A stretch of DNA of 64,000 nt from Symbiodinium natans. Taxonomy: Eukaryota > Sar > Dinophyceae > Suessiales > Symbiodiniaceae. Position numbers and translations under genes: made by a program. The stretch covers positions 1,173,542-1,237,541 of the forward strand of contig CAJNDS010002401.1 of NCBI GenBank assembly GCA_905221605.1, given 5' to 3'. Numbering within the stretch: position 1 is the first letter of the stretch; each line of letters begins with the position of its first letter. Below are positions 1 through 10,472 of the stretch, one piece after another. The notes below the pieces were generated by a model that was given only the letters and a program-made list of their open reading frames with translations, was not told the origin of the DNA and made no database searches.

Positions 1-57
1 AAACCCTAAACCCTAAACCCTAAACCCTAAACCCTAAACCCTAAACCCTAAACCCTA
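1..57. repeat. Terminal CCCTAAA telomeric array
   Basis: Eight near-perfect CCCTAAA units start at base 1 and degrade into CCCTACA variants up to about 83. The C-rich strand reads 5' to 3' inward, the orientation expected at a left chromosome end with plant/dinoflagellate-type TTTAGGG telomeres. Only about 57 bp are present and identical arrays occur at many internal sites, so this could also be an interstitial array at a window or contig edge. Confidence 0.75.
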
Positions 58-117
58 CACTCTACACCCTACACCCTACACCTTAATTCAGAGAGCTACT
101 CATCTGCCTGTAGACAG

Positions 118-182
118 GAGGGCGGCCAGAGGCGGCGCTTGACCATCCCCGAGTTGTACAGCGCCGGCCCCAGACCTCACCG
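118..182 (+). CDS. Candidate short exon, protein unknown
   Basis: This non-repetitive GC-rich island lies between the terminal C-rich array and the following G-rich array. It opens after an ACAG acceptor and closes at a GTAGGG donor. The frame reads RRRLTIPELYSAGPR in its central part. It follows the exon signature of the whole window (C-array, short unique block, G-array). No family is recognised. A chance open frame of this size is possible. Confidence 0.35.
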
Positions 183-198
183 GTAGGGGTTTTTAGGT

Positions 199-800
199 GT
201 TTTTAGGGTTGAGGGTTTAGGGTTTAGGGTGTAGGGTTTAGGGTTTAGGGTTTAGGGTTTTTAGGGTTTAGGGTTAGGGTTTTTAGGGTTTAGGGTTTTT
301 AGGGTTTAGGGTTTTTAGGGTTTTTGGGGTTTTTAGGGTTTTTAGGGTTTAGGGTTTTTAGGGTTTTTAGGGTTTTTAGGTTTTTTAGGGTTTTTAGGGT
401 TTTTAGGGTTCTTAGGGTTTTTAGGGTTTTTAGGGTTTTTGGGGTTTTTAGGGTTTTTGGGGTTTTTAGGGTTTTTAGGGTTTTTAGGGTTTTTAGGGTT
501 TTTAGGGTTTTTAGGGTTCTTAGGGTTTTTAGGGTTTTTAGGGTTTTTAGGGTTTTTAGGGTTTTTAGGGTTTTTAGGGTTTTTAGGTGTTTTTAGGGTT
601 TTTAGGGTTTTTAGGTGTTTTTAGGGTTTTTAGGGTTTTTAGGGTTTTTAGGGTTTTTAGGGTTTTTAGGGTTTTTAGGGTTTAGGGGTTTTTAGGGTTT
701 AGTAGGGTTCAGGGTTTTTAGGGTTTAGGGGTTTTAGGGTTTAGTAGGGTTCAGGGTTTTTAGGGGTTCAGGGGTTTAGGGGTTCTGGGGGTTTAGGGTT
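199..800. repeat. Degenerate TTTAGGG / TTTTTAGGG array
   Basis: About 600 bp of G-strand telomere-like DNA. The dominant unit is a 9-mer (TTTTTAGGG) rather than the 7-mer, mixed with TTTAGGG and TTAGGG. Long frames of alternating Gly/Phe/Leu or Phe/Arg/Val in this stretch are artefacts of the repeat. Confidence 0.9.
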
Positions 801-1311
801 TCGGGGCTTAGGGTTTGTTTACGGTTCGGGGTTTCAGGGATTTGGGGTCTTGGAGGTTTAGATTAGGGTTGCGGCTTTCAAGGGGTTTGGGCTTTCAGGG
901 TTTATGGCTCCTAGGTTTGTCTTTTTTCAGTTCGTCGGGTTTAGGCTTTAGGTTGATTTATGTAGCACAGCGCCCTCGAAAGAAGGACACCCAAACGGGA
1001 CCCAACCTCTTTTCTCCCGCATCCAAACCCTGTAACGAACCTTCAAAGTTTCATCTTCAGATAGAAGATCCCAAACCCACAGCCCTGCATGAACCTTAGA
1101 AGTACATTTTCATGAGAACGCCCGCCCCCTCAAAAAAGAAGCAAAACAGAGAAGAAAAGAACACATCAACAACAGATAACAATTAAAACCAAATAAGAAA
1201 CGTAGACCCAAAAAGGGCAAACAAAAACGTAAACATCAATCCTTTTCACTTTCCCGATACCGTTTTGAAACGGTGCTGATAAGGGGATCTTCATTGCGCG
1301 CCGAAAACCCC
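801..1311. other. Gap between arrays, no gene seen
   Basis: The first part (to about 920) is decayed G-rich telomere-like DNA. The rest is A-rich non-repetitive DNA with no exon-like block that I can support. A 94-residue open frame at 815-1099 has low-complexity composition inherited from the repeat. Confidence 0.5.
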
Positions 1312-1672
1312 CCTAAACCCTAAACCCTAAACCCTAAACCCTAAACCCTAAACCCTAAACCCTAAACCCTAAACCCTAAACCCTAAACCCTAAACCCTAA
1401 ACCCTAAACCCTAAACCCTAAACCCTAGGTGATTCCAGTTAAAAAAAAACCCTAAACCCTAAACCCTAAACCCTAAACCCTAAACCCTAAACCCTAAACC
1501 CTAAACCCTAACCCTAAACCCTAAACCCTAAACCCTAAACCCTAAACCCTAAAACCCTAAACACTAAAACCCTAAACCCTAAACCCTAAACCCTAAACCC
1601 TAAACCCTAAACCCTAAACCCTAAACCCTAAACCCTAAACCCTAAACCCTAAACCCTAAACCCTAAACAACC
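1312..1672. repeat. CCCTAAA array with a shared interruption
   Basis: About 50 CCCTAAA units with few errors, interrupted at about 1427-1450 by GATTCCAGTT followed by an A-run. The same interruption recurs in the array at 3037-3550 (about 3269-3287), so the two arrays share ancestry. Confidence 0.95.
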
Positions 1673-1688
1673 GGACAGAGCGGCTGAG

Positions 1689-2129
1689 GCAAAGTGCTTT
1701 CGAACCCTGTCCACCTCGACCCGGACTGCTACATGGCCAGCACCCCGAGTGCCCGCCGCAACAGCTCCGGGGATGCGGCGTTCCGTATCCATTGCTGGGA
1801 GGTTCATTGGGTGCTTGTAACCCCAATTCTAACTGGGCTTATCACCTACTTAGAGGACTTAAGGGGGCTTATAAGTACAGCTGTAGTTGGGGTTTGAAGT
1901 ACCTTGAAACTCCTACTAGAGCTTGCTGTGGGGGTCGGTTCCCACTCTAGTTGGGATGCAAGGTCTTCTCCCACCTGCGGCGGTCTGGCTACACTGTGAC
2001 ACGTCTGCCTGGCCCATGTTCGCATGTTCGGGGGCATACGGCGCAGGGTCGTACTTCTGCCGAAGGAGAGGTTTAGATGAGTGGGCATCCTGCCAGAGAA
2101 AGGCCGTTCAAAAGCGCATGGCTAGCTGA
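1689..2129 (+). CDS. Two-exon candidate gene end, unknown protein
   Basis: Exon 1689-1801 reads in one frame (includes HLDPDCYMASTPSARR and AAFRIHCWE). It ends exactly where a TIR element begins, at a GGAG|GTTCA donor. Exon 2 starts after CCTACTAG at 1918 and continues in phase through WLHCDTSAWPMFACS and LDEWASCQRKAVQK to a stop at 2127-2129. The in-phase join across a 117-nt GT-AG intron is the main support. No family is recognised; Cys, Trp and His content is high. The true 3' end could instead be another splice site before the stop. Confidence 0.45.
1797..1918 (+). mobile_element. Introner-like TIR element, family A
   Basis: The element starts GGAGGTTCATTGGG and ends in a decayed copy of the opposite terminus. 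Internally it has the ACCCCAATTCTAACTG ... TTATAAGTACAGCTGTAGTTGGGG inverted pair seen in the copies at 41145, 42578 and 57986. The 5' splice site GT lies inside the left TIR and the AG at the right end, so the element is itself a plausible intron. Confidence 0.6.
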
Positions 2130-2184
2130 CGTCAAAGCAGCGCAAGAGCTTGAGGCTTGACAGTTCTGCGTTGGGAGTTACGCA

Positions 2185-2286
2185 TTGGGATGTTCCCCTT
2201 CTACTAGCAGTCCTTAATGGGGATGAAAAGTAGGGGGTACTCTACAATCCCTACTAGGGACTGTTAGTATAAGGGTGAACATCCCC
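2185..2286. mobile_element. Introner-like TIR element, family B
   Basis: Termini TTGGGATGTTCCCCTT and AAGGGTGAACATCCCC are inverted copies. Inner arms CTACTAGCAGTCC and GGACTGTTAGTAT also pair. Related copies lie at 15133, 18009 and 25283. The 8-mer AGTTCTGC occurs shortly before (2162) and just after (2291), a possible target duplication. Confidence 0.65.
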
Positions 2287-2491
2287 CCAAGTTCTGCAGA
2301 TCCTTCAATAATTGCATGGCTTTGCTCCGCCAGGCCCGACCCAGGAAGGGGTTTTGCCGCAGTCCCTCGGCGGGCAAGGCAGCAAGCAGGAAGAGTTTGA
2401 AATGATCGGGCTGAGCAATCACTAGTTCCCGCCGCCTCGGGCGTAGCATTTGCGGTAGGCAGAGGCTTCCGATCCACACCCGTAGCTCCAA
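2264..2491 (-). CDS. Open frame on the minus strand, uncertain
   Basis: A 75-residue minus-strand frame with protein-like composition (for example ELVIAQPDHFKLFLLAALPA and AWRSKAMQLLKDLQNL, leucine-rich and helical). It overlaps the right end of the family B element, and all other supported exons nearby lie on the plus strand. It may be an antisense shadow of a plus-strand exon or a fragment of an inserted gene. No homology is recognised. Confidence 0.25.
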   Translation of the reverse strand: MELRVWIGSLCLPQMLRPRRRELVIAQPDHFKLFLLAALPAEGLRQNPFLGRAWRSKAMQLLKDLQNLGGCSPLY

Positions 2492-2598
2492 AGCCTCGAA
2501 CCCTAAACCCTAAACCCGAAACCCTAACCCCTAAACCCGAAACCCTAAACCCCTAAGCCTTTAAGCAGCCTCCTGGCATCCTCGAGCCCTCATTGAAG

Positions 2599-5500
2599 CG
2601 AGACGAGGGGGCGCGCGTGGCACGTGACGGCGGCCGCAGCTGAGTGCCCTACGGAGGTGCTGGTGGTGAGGCCTTCTGATCGCTCTACATTAGGTTTTCG
2701 GGAGGGTTTAGGGTTTAGGGTTTAGGGTTTAGGGTTTAGGGTTAGGGTTTAGGGTTTAGGGTTCTCTAAAGCAGGGGTTGGTAGGTTTGGGGCCTCGGGC
2801 GCCTGGGGTTGATAGAGGGCGGCGGGCCCGCTTGCAACAACAAGCCGGCCCTCAGAACTTTCGCTTTGCTCTTTACATTCTTGAGTGGAAGAGAGGGTCC
2901 AGGGAGCGAGAGACAGATCGACGGGGGAAGGGCAGACAACCCAGACCCAAGCCGCCCTTTACTCCTAGAAAGAAAGAGAGCCGGGGCGGAGGGGTCAGAG
3001 TTCGTCTGAGCAGCCCATCCTTCTGTCAGAGCTGCCTCAAACCCTAAACCCTAAACCCTAAACCCTAAACCCTAAACCCTAAACCCTAAACCCTAAACCC
3101 TAAACCCTAAACCCTAAACCCTAAACCCTAAACCCTAAACCCTAAACCCTAAACCCTAAACCCTAAACCCTAAACCCTAAACCCTAAACCCTAAACCCTA
3201 AACCCTAAACCCTAAACCCTAAACCCTAACCCTAAACCCTAAACCCTAACCCTAAACCCTAAACCCTAATTCCAGTTAAAAAAAAACCCTAAACCCTAAA
3301 CCCTAAACCCTAACCCTAAACCCTAAACCCTAAACCCCTAAACCCTAAACCCCCCTAAACCCTAAGCCCTAAGCCCTAAGCCCTAAGCCCTAAGCCCTAA
3401 GCCCTAAACCCTAAACCCGAAACCCTAAACCCTAAACCCTAAACCCTAAACCCTAAACCCTAAACCCTAAACCCTAAACCCTAAACCCTAAACCCTAAAC
3501 CCTAACCCCTAACCCCAAACCCCAAACCCTAAGCCTAAACCCTAAACTCTTTAGGGCTTAGGGCTCTTCAGGGTGAAGCGCCTTGAAAGAGTGGCATGGC
3601 AGGCCCGACGAGCCTGTTCTTCCCTGCCTGTTGGGGGCGGGACCTGCCAGCTGGGAAGGACTGCTTGGAGAACGCTTAGGGTTTAGGGTTGAGGGTCAAG
3701 GGTTTAGGGTTTAGGGCCCAATAACACGCACAACGTCTGGACCGTACCTGAAACCGAGTGGTCAAGTATCTAGGAATCGACGGACGGAGCTTTGGTCGTC
3801 TTGTCGGGGACGTGTGTAGCAGTGTAGCGAGTGTGAGGATATCGATAAGATGCTCTTGGGCCAGATCTCGCGTCAATTGTCTTTGAGGAGTTCGAATTTT
3901 AGGGCTCAGGGTCGCTTTCTGTCACTCAGCCTTCATTTTTTACCCCCAGACTCCGAACCCTGAACCCTACTGTAAGCCCTGTAACTTGAACACACCTCCA
4001 ACTCTGTGCTCGACCATGGCTCCCGCAAGCAAGGACCCTTAATCCCAAACCCAAGAATCCTCAACTCCCAGTGCCAAAGCCGAACACTCTAAACCTGAAC
4101 CCCCACCAAAGACCTCTTAAAACTTTCACCCCTCAACCCTGAACATCCCTGAACCACCTCAGTCCGTACACCTTGCAGGACGTGTTGGGGCGCTTCAGTC
4201 GAGGGTGGCTGAGGCCTGGCCCCTGCGAGGTTGGATGGTTTAGTGTTTTAAGAACTCTAAGCTCCAATACCCTAAAACCCCTTAAACCCCTAAACCCTAA
4301 ACTTGGCAACCCTGAACCCTAAACGCCGCTGATTGCGGCCCCGCGCGTTTTGCGGGTGTCTTGTTGCTGTCGGACGCCAGAAAGCGCGGAAAACTCGAGG
4401 TTTTTTGCGTGTCGCATTCGCGGGACGCATTTTGACTATGGTCAAAATCACCACTGGCACCATGGGCTCGGTGCTCTTGAGCGCGAAAACGCTGCGCACA
4501 GCGATGTTATCGAGACGCGCGCGTGGCACCCAAAAAAGTGCTTGCTTTTCGAACGCTGTTTTCGCAGCAGAAAAACTGCGCACAGCGTTCTTGCGCTTAT
4601 GCTGTACAAAGAGGCAAAGATGTGTACAGAGAGGCAAACATGCTGCAAATACCAGTGTTGTGGCATCTTCGCCAAAGGCATGAGTGCTTGTGACCGCGTG
4701 TCTTCTTCCAGAATATGTTGTATAGAGAAGCAACAATGCTGTAAATACCAGTGTTTTGGGCATTGTCGCCAAGGGCACGAACGCTTGTGACCTCGTGTCT
4801 TGTTCCAGAAACGTCAAACATCCCTTGACAAAAAACGCTGTGAATACCGATGTTTTGGGCAAGATCGCCATATTGATGGACGTAGTTACCCCCCCCCCCC
4901 CCCCCCCCAAAGGCCGAAAACCCGGAAACCTGCCGAAACTTCGGGGCCGCAATCAGCGGCGTGAGCCTAAACCCTAAACCCCAAGAAGGGGTTCAGGGTT
5001 TGGTGGTTGTAAGGAGTGGCCAAAGGGCGACCTTGTGGAGCATTGCCTAGGAAGTTGAGGGTTTAGGGCTTATCGGTGCCCTGAAGTAGAGGGACTTCTT
5101 CTTAAATGCCTTCACCAATTGCGGACTCGGTTTATTTCAGAATTACTGTAGGGTGTAATTACCTGAGAAAGCTCTTCGGGCACAGTGTAAACTGCTGTAA
5201 ACGCATGACCTGAAGACTCAACCCCACGTTTGCAGCCCCCCGCCAAGCCCAACAAAAACTCCAGAACTCTAAATTCGAAGCACCTTCTTCTTTGCGGTTA
5301 ATATGGTCTCCAGGGTTTACAAGGTTGAGAGGCGGTTTACAGGGTGTCCCAAATAGGCTACTGAAGCTGTTGCAGCCCCCTTAAAACCCCTAACCTCTAA
5401 CCCGAAACCCTTTACGTGCCAGGGCCTTGGTGTGGCGGTCTCTGCTACTGCGCCTTGGGCTGCTCTTGGGTTTAGGGTTCAGGGGTCACGGAGTAGTGGG

Positions 5501-8500
5501 GATGCCCCTGAGCCCCTGAACTCCAAGAGGTCTTAAAGCACTCAGGCCTCGAAAAGTAGGCCTGTCACATGCAACCCCTAAAGAGGAATAATGAATGCTT
5601 TGTCACCCCGAATCTAAAACATATGGACTCTATGACCATCACAGGCCATTCCTCGCAAACCCTCCTAACTCGCAAGCTCCCAACCCTCAGAGCTTAAGAA
5701 TCCCAAAGAAGCCTTAATAAGCCCTAGTAAGGGAATACATCCCTCCCTTCCATCCCCTTTGGTTCCTTATGAAACCCGAAGCCCCCCTGGGGTCGAATTT
5801 TGGGCAGACTACGACGACTCGGCGCTGAAATTGAAATCTGTCCACCTTCGACGTACTTCTTGAAAACAGAAGCCCGTGCATGAACGGACACCCAAAGCAG
5901 CAACACTTGGCTAAGCGCAACCCCCCCCCCCCCCCCACGACAAGCCAAGTACCTAAACCCTAAGCCGTAAACCCTAAACTGCCGAAGTTCTCAGCCAAGG
6001 CCCTTCGCAACCCAGAATCCCCAACATCCGAAGCCCTAGACGCTGCCAATTCTGGTCACTTTCTTGCTTGGCAGCCCAGGGGTACCCTTTACACTTTTTT
6101 GGTTCTGGGTTCCCTTATACAGTAACCAAACCAACCAAACAAAGGGTGCCCTTATTATAATACGGTTTCTGGGCTACTAAGTTTGGTTTGCCTTTACTGT
6201 GGTCTCTTCCTTATGGTTTAGGGCACCAAACAGGGACTATGATCAAAATCAACCCTAAACCCGAACCCTAAACCCTAAGCCCTAAGCCCTGAGCCCTAAG
6301 CCCTAAGCCCTAAGCCCTGAGCCCTAAGCCCAAAGCCCTAAACCCTAAACCCTAAAGCCCAAACCCTAAACCCCAAACCCCTGCCTCCCTGCCGGTCCAA
6401 GGCACAGGGCAGCCCTGCATTTCTCGAGCTGCGGGGGCCAGGGGCCTCAAGGGATTCGGTTTAGGGTTTAGGGTTTAGGGTTTAGGGATCAAGGTAAAGG
6501 GTTTAGGGTTTAGGGTTTAGGGTTCCTCGGGCTTGTGGACCTCTTGTTGAAAGAAACTCTAAACCCTACATGGCTGCATGGGGAAGCCTTTAGGGGTGCG
6601 GTCTTATGGAGGCCATAATATACGCAGGCACTCGTATACGTACCCTGCCTCCAACAGTTTCTCACCCTTGTTTTAAGACACCGGCCCCTCCCCCCTCCCA
6701 AGAAAGAAGGTACCCTAAGCCCTAGGCCCAAAACCTTCAAAGGTAACACTTTTTGGCAATGAACAGATATGTATTCATAGCCCGCTCCGTGGCTAAAGTA
6801 GCTTTTTATTGCCTGAATAGCAACCTGGCAACACAACTTATCTTGTAGGTGGCTTAGGAAAGGGGAAGCAGTAAAAACCCTCAACCCTAAACTGCATAAA
6901 CTGCAATACAACTTGCCCCTAACCCCGAATCAGACTTTGTCTCCTGCTTGCTGTACTCGGAGTGAAGGCGCATTCGGTCGCAGCAGTCAACCCTCAAGAT
7001 CCCCAACCCCCCGCCCATGCAGTACTATAGAGTTTAGGCTATAAGCATCAAACTTGTCAGGTCGAAACGAAATCTCCGTCATCTGCTGTAGGGCGCCATA
7101 AGCCCTAAAACCTAAACCTTAAACCCCAAACCCCAACTAAACCCTAAACCCTGACCCCCAAGCCCCAAACCCTAAACCTTGAACCCCCAAGCTAGCCCCG
7201 AAGTCCAGGCCGCGCCGGCCCGGCGAGCAGGCCGACACGGACGCAGGTGCTGAGATGCAAAGGTCAAGTTTAGGGTTTAGGGTTTAGGGTTTAGGGTTTA
7301 GGGTTCAGGGTTTAGGGTTCAGGGTTGAGGTTGTTGAGGGTTGAGGGTTTGGGGTGTAGGGTTTCGTGCTGAGGGTTTAGGTTTGAGGGTTGAGGGTTGA
7401 GGGTTCAGGGTTTAGGGTTTAGGCTTTAGGGTTAAGGGATTAGGGTTGAGGGTTGAGGGTGTAGGGTTTTCAGGGTTTAGGTTTGATGGTTGAGGGTTGA
7501 GGGTTGAGGGTTTAGGATTTGGGCTTTAGGGTTCAGGGTTTAGGGTTTAGGGTTGAGGGTTCAGGGGTTAGGGTTTTCAGGGTTTAATGTTTAGGGTTCA
7601 GGGTTCGGGGTTTTAGGGTTTAGGGTTTCGGTTTGGGGTTTGCCCAAATCTTATGAACCTTGCCCTTGAGTCCCAGGCTGGTCAGTCAGTGGTGCCGTTT
7701 TAAAACCCGTGTACCATAAGAAGCCTAAGAAACCCCAAGAAGCCTTTCAAGCCATGGAATCCCCCAATGCCCTAAACCCTAAACCCTAAACCCTAAACCC
7801 TAAACCCCAAACCCTAAACCCTAAACCCGAAACCCTAAACCCTAAGCCCTAAGCCCTACGTACGCCCTAGACTCAAGGTGCTGGCGCTGCGTCCTCGGCG
7901 TCCGAGGAGGTTTCCCCTAAGGCGCTTCTTGGGAGGATTCGGGCCCCTCAATGGGGGTTTTCCGCAAGTAGCTCAGGGTTTAGGGTTTAGGGTTTAATTA
8001 GGGTTTAGGGTTTAGGGTTTAGGGTTTGGGGAGGTTTGGGGTTCCTTGTCATGAGTATTTTGGTGGGGATTAGGTGCTGCCCTCATTTTGGGAAATACCC
8101 GTACGAAGTAGGGGCTTCATCGCTCGCATCCCCAGAAGGACAACAGTCATAAGGAACCCTAAATAACCAAGGCAGTAGTATAAAACCCTTACCCTCATAT
8201 GGGGTTTGGGTTTGGATACACGTCACAGGATCTGAAAGAGATGCCCCTAGAAGTTCTTTGCTATTCTTGTAACAAGACTCTTGTTCCTATACGGGATTAC
8301 AAAAAGATCAACTTCTCATCACGGCTCTGCCGGAGGTGGGGGGGGGAGGAATAGGCTCATGTGCCCTAATTTCTTTCCATGGTCCCTGGCATGGTCACGC
8401 TGGGGCTTCCTTTGCCAGAGTCCTATGGTCACGGGCAGTATCAACTGTGAGTAGCACACAATAAAAGAGACCTCCCAGCAGGGGACTGCAAAATAGAAGA

Positions 8501-9230
8501 AACGAAGCCTCGGGCCGCTTTGTGGGTCCCTGTCATAGTGTGGCCCCTGAACATTTAGGGTTGTTTAACGTTAAAAAACCCTAAAGGCCCAAAGCTTCGC
8601 AAACCTGAGCATCTACGCACCCTTACCCCTCACCCCCGAAGCCCTCAATCCCTACCTCCAACATGCCTTAAGCCCCAGGCCTTCTAAACCCTTAAGCCCT
8701 CAGTACCCTAAATTCCTAAATTCCTAGATTCCTAAATTCCTAAATTCCTAAATTCCTAAGTTCCTAAATTCCTAAATTCCTAAATTCCTAAATTCCTAAA
8801 TTCCTAAATTCCTAAATTCCTAAATTCCTAAATTCCTAAGTTCCTAAATTCCTAAATTCCTAAATTCCTAAATTCCTAAATTCCTAAATTCCTAAATTCC
8901 TAAATTCCCACCCCTCAAGCCAAAACTCTGGCTCAGGCTGCCAACCCCAGAGGCGTAGGCAAGGCCTTCAGTACTCCAAGCCCTGCCCCCGCATCCCCAC
9001 ATAAACCCTCAACTCTTGAACGCAAAGCCCTCAACCCTCAACCCTTAACCCCAAAAAGCTCTGCAGCCCTCGAAACCCTAAACCCTAAACCCCAAGCCCT
9101 AAACCCTAAACCCCAAACCCCTAAGCTCTAAATCCCTCAACCCTGAAGTCCGAAGTTCACCTCTGGAGGATCGCGAAGCTCACGGCGCGGCGTCCAGCGA
9201 AGTCCTCGTGGCCGAGGGGGAGGAGGCGAG
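2599..9230 (+). CDS. String of short candidate exons, unknown protein
   Basis: Each block is flanked upstream by C-rich and downstream by G-rich telomere-type arrays and has an AG before and GT after it. Blocks: 2599-2665 (donor GTGAGG; WHVTAAAAECPTEVLV), about 3572-3675 (VKRLERVAWQARRAC), 6402-6458 (exactly 19 codons; AQGSPAFLELRGP, donor GTTTAG from the array), 7204-7246 (RPRRPGEQADTDA), 7878-7909 (VLALRPRRPRR), 9156-9230 (SPLEDREAHGAASSEVLVAE). Composition is Arg/Ala/Glu-rich as in the firmer genes further right. I do not recognise a family, cannot prove they belong to one transcript, and one or two may be chance. Confidence 0.3.
3037..3550. repeat. CCCTAAA array with CCCTAAG segment
   Basis: About 70 units, mostly CCCTAAA, with a homogeneous run of CCCTAAG at about 3362-3408 and the ATTCCAGTT/A-run interruption at about 3269-3287 shared with the array at 1312-1672. 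Confidence 0.95.
3676..4323. other. Gap, no gene seen
   Basis: A short G-array (3678-3716) is followed by unique DNA with scattered single CCCTAAA-like words and no exon-like block with flanking splice sites that I can defend. Confidence 0.5.
4324..4961. mobile_element. 638-bp DNA element with 20-bp perfect TIRs
   Basis: Left end CGCCGCTGATTGCGGCCCCG and right end CGGGGCCGCAATCAGCGGCG are exact inverted copies. The interior holds about two and a half copies of a roughly 115-bp direct repeat built on GTAAATACCAGTGTTTTGGGCA, followed by a long C-run (4890-4909). Both strands carry open frames of up to 220 residues here, but they only read through the internal repeats; no transposase motif is seen. 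I call it a non-autonomous DNA transposon. It lies within telomere-type DNA (CCTAAA on both sides), so a target duplication cannot be read. Confidence 0.8.
4981..6069. other. Gap, no gene seen
   Basis: Unique, moderately C-rich DNA with isolated CCCTAAA-like words and a C homopolymer at 5922-5937. Two 74-residue minus-strand frames are present at 5714-5948, but they contain the homopolymer and have no support. Confidence 0.45.
6070..6178. mobile_element. Introner-like TIR element, family D
   Basis: Termini GGCAGCCCAG and CTGGGCTACT form the TIR. The interior (GGTACCCTTT...GGTTCCCTTATA, AACCAACC, AAGGGTGCCCTTATTATAA) matches the copy at 26253-26364. Confidence 0.6.
7266..7640. repeat. Degenerate TTTAGGG/TTGAGGG array
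   Basis: G-strand array following the candidate exon at 7204-7246, with many TTGAGGG, TTCAGGG and TTTCGGG variants, indicating an old array that is diverging. Confidence 0.9.
8040..8702. other. Gap, no gene seen
   Basis: Unique AT-balanced DNA with a short G-run at about 8337. Nothing exon-like with splice sites was found. Confidence 0.45.
8703..8909. repeat. Tandem 8-mer CCTAAATT array
   Basis: About 25 units of an 8-bp word (CCTAAATT, with rare CCTAAGTT), abruptly bounded. It looks like a telomere-repeat derivative with altered register that then expanded. It cannot be direct product of a 7-nt telomerase template. Confidence 0.95.
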
Positions 9231-9629
9231 GTGGTGGAGGGTTGAGGGGTTTAGGGTTCAGGGGCGAGGGTTTCAGTTCTTGTTTTGTCCCTTTGGGATT
9301 CGGCTTTAGGATGCAAGCTGCACTTGAGGTTCTGGGATTGCCTTGCTGCCATCTTCTTGCAGTCTGGCAGTCTCACCCCAAACTCATAAAACACCCTGAA
9401 CCCTAGACTCCTAAGCCCGTAAAGACCCTGAGCCCTAGCTGAATCGCTATCCCTCGAGTCTTAACCCTTTAACACCGCAGCCCTTGCGCCTCCAAACCCT
9501 AAGCCTCAGCCCCCGAAACCCTACAAGCACTTTGAAAGACCATGTAAACGCTCTGATTCCTAGAAGCCCCCTGTAAAGACTACAAGGCCGCTACCAGCCC
9601 TCATCAGCGCGATAGACCCTCGAAATCCG
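9231..9629. other. Gap, no gene seen
   Basis: A few decayed G-type units then unique C-rich DNA; no supported exon. Confidence 0.4.
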
Positions 9630-9968
9630 AAGCGTAAACCCTGAACCCTAAACCCTAAAACCTGAGCCCTAAAACCTAAACCCTGAGCCCTAAACCCTAA
9701 ACCCTAAACCCTAAACCCTAAACCCTAAACCCTAAACCCTAAACCCTAAACCCTAAACCCTAAACCCTAAACCCTAAACCCTAAACCCTAAACCCTAAAC
9801 CCAAAACCCTAAACCTAAAACCCTAAACCCTAAACCCTAAACCCTAAACCCTAAACCCTAAACCCTAAACCCTAAACCCTAAACCCTAAACCCTAAACCC
9901 TAAACCCTAAACCCTAAACCCTAAACCCTAAACCCTAACCCTAAACCCTAAACCCTAAACCCTGAACC
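9630..9968. repeat. Long CCCTAAA array
   Basis: About 46 nearly perfect units, with a few CCCAAAA and CCTAAA slips. It precedes the exon-bearing region that starts at 10473. Confidence 0.95.
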
Positions 9969-10472
9969 CTTATCCCTCATGTTGCGTAGCAAAGTAAGTC
10001 AGGTGTTACTTGAGCACACCGCCGATGCCCTACAGCTTCTTACTTTTGCTGATGGTTCTCCTGTTTCTACAACCACCTCGACCAAATAGTTGGGTTCTCA
10101 AGTCTCCTGGGACCACGGTTACAGGATAGAATCGCGAAATGCTCACACATTGGTCATCCAACTGGTTGCAGCTCAGTACGGAGTGTGCCCTCCCCATCCT
10201 TAAGCACTAAAGGTCACGACATTCCGTCAGCACGGAGGGGCGGAGAATCGTGTACCGACTTCCTAGGTCTTAAACACATGCCAACTCGGCACCCTCAACT
10301 TCCCGTCTTTCCCGGAATCTGCGCCGACGCGTTGCCCTCATGCGCACGGCAGCCACAAAAACAAACCCGAAGCCCCAAATTCCTAAACCCTAAACCCTAA
10401 ACCCCAAACCCCAAGCCCTAAACCCTAAACCCCAAGCCCCAATCCCTTTTGTCGACCCCAAGAAGCTGCCAG

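Noticed and set aside
324-624. Open frames of 61-90 residues (MGFLGFLGF, FRVFRVF)
   Set aside because: They translate the TTTTTAGGG repeat; the low-complexity pattern comes from the array.
4290-4952. 220-residue minus-strand frame
   Set aside because: It spans the whole TIR element including a C homopolymer and the internal tandem repeats, and the plus strand is equally open; no transposase motif.
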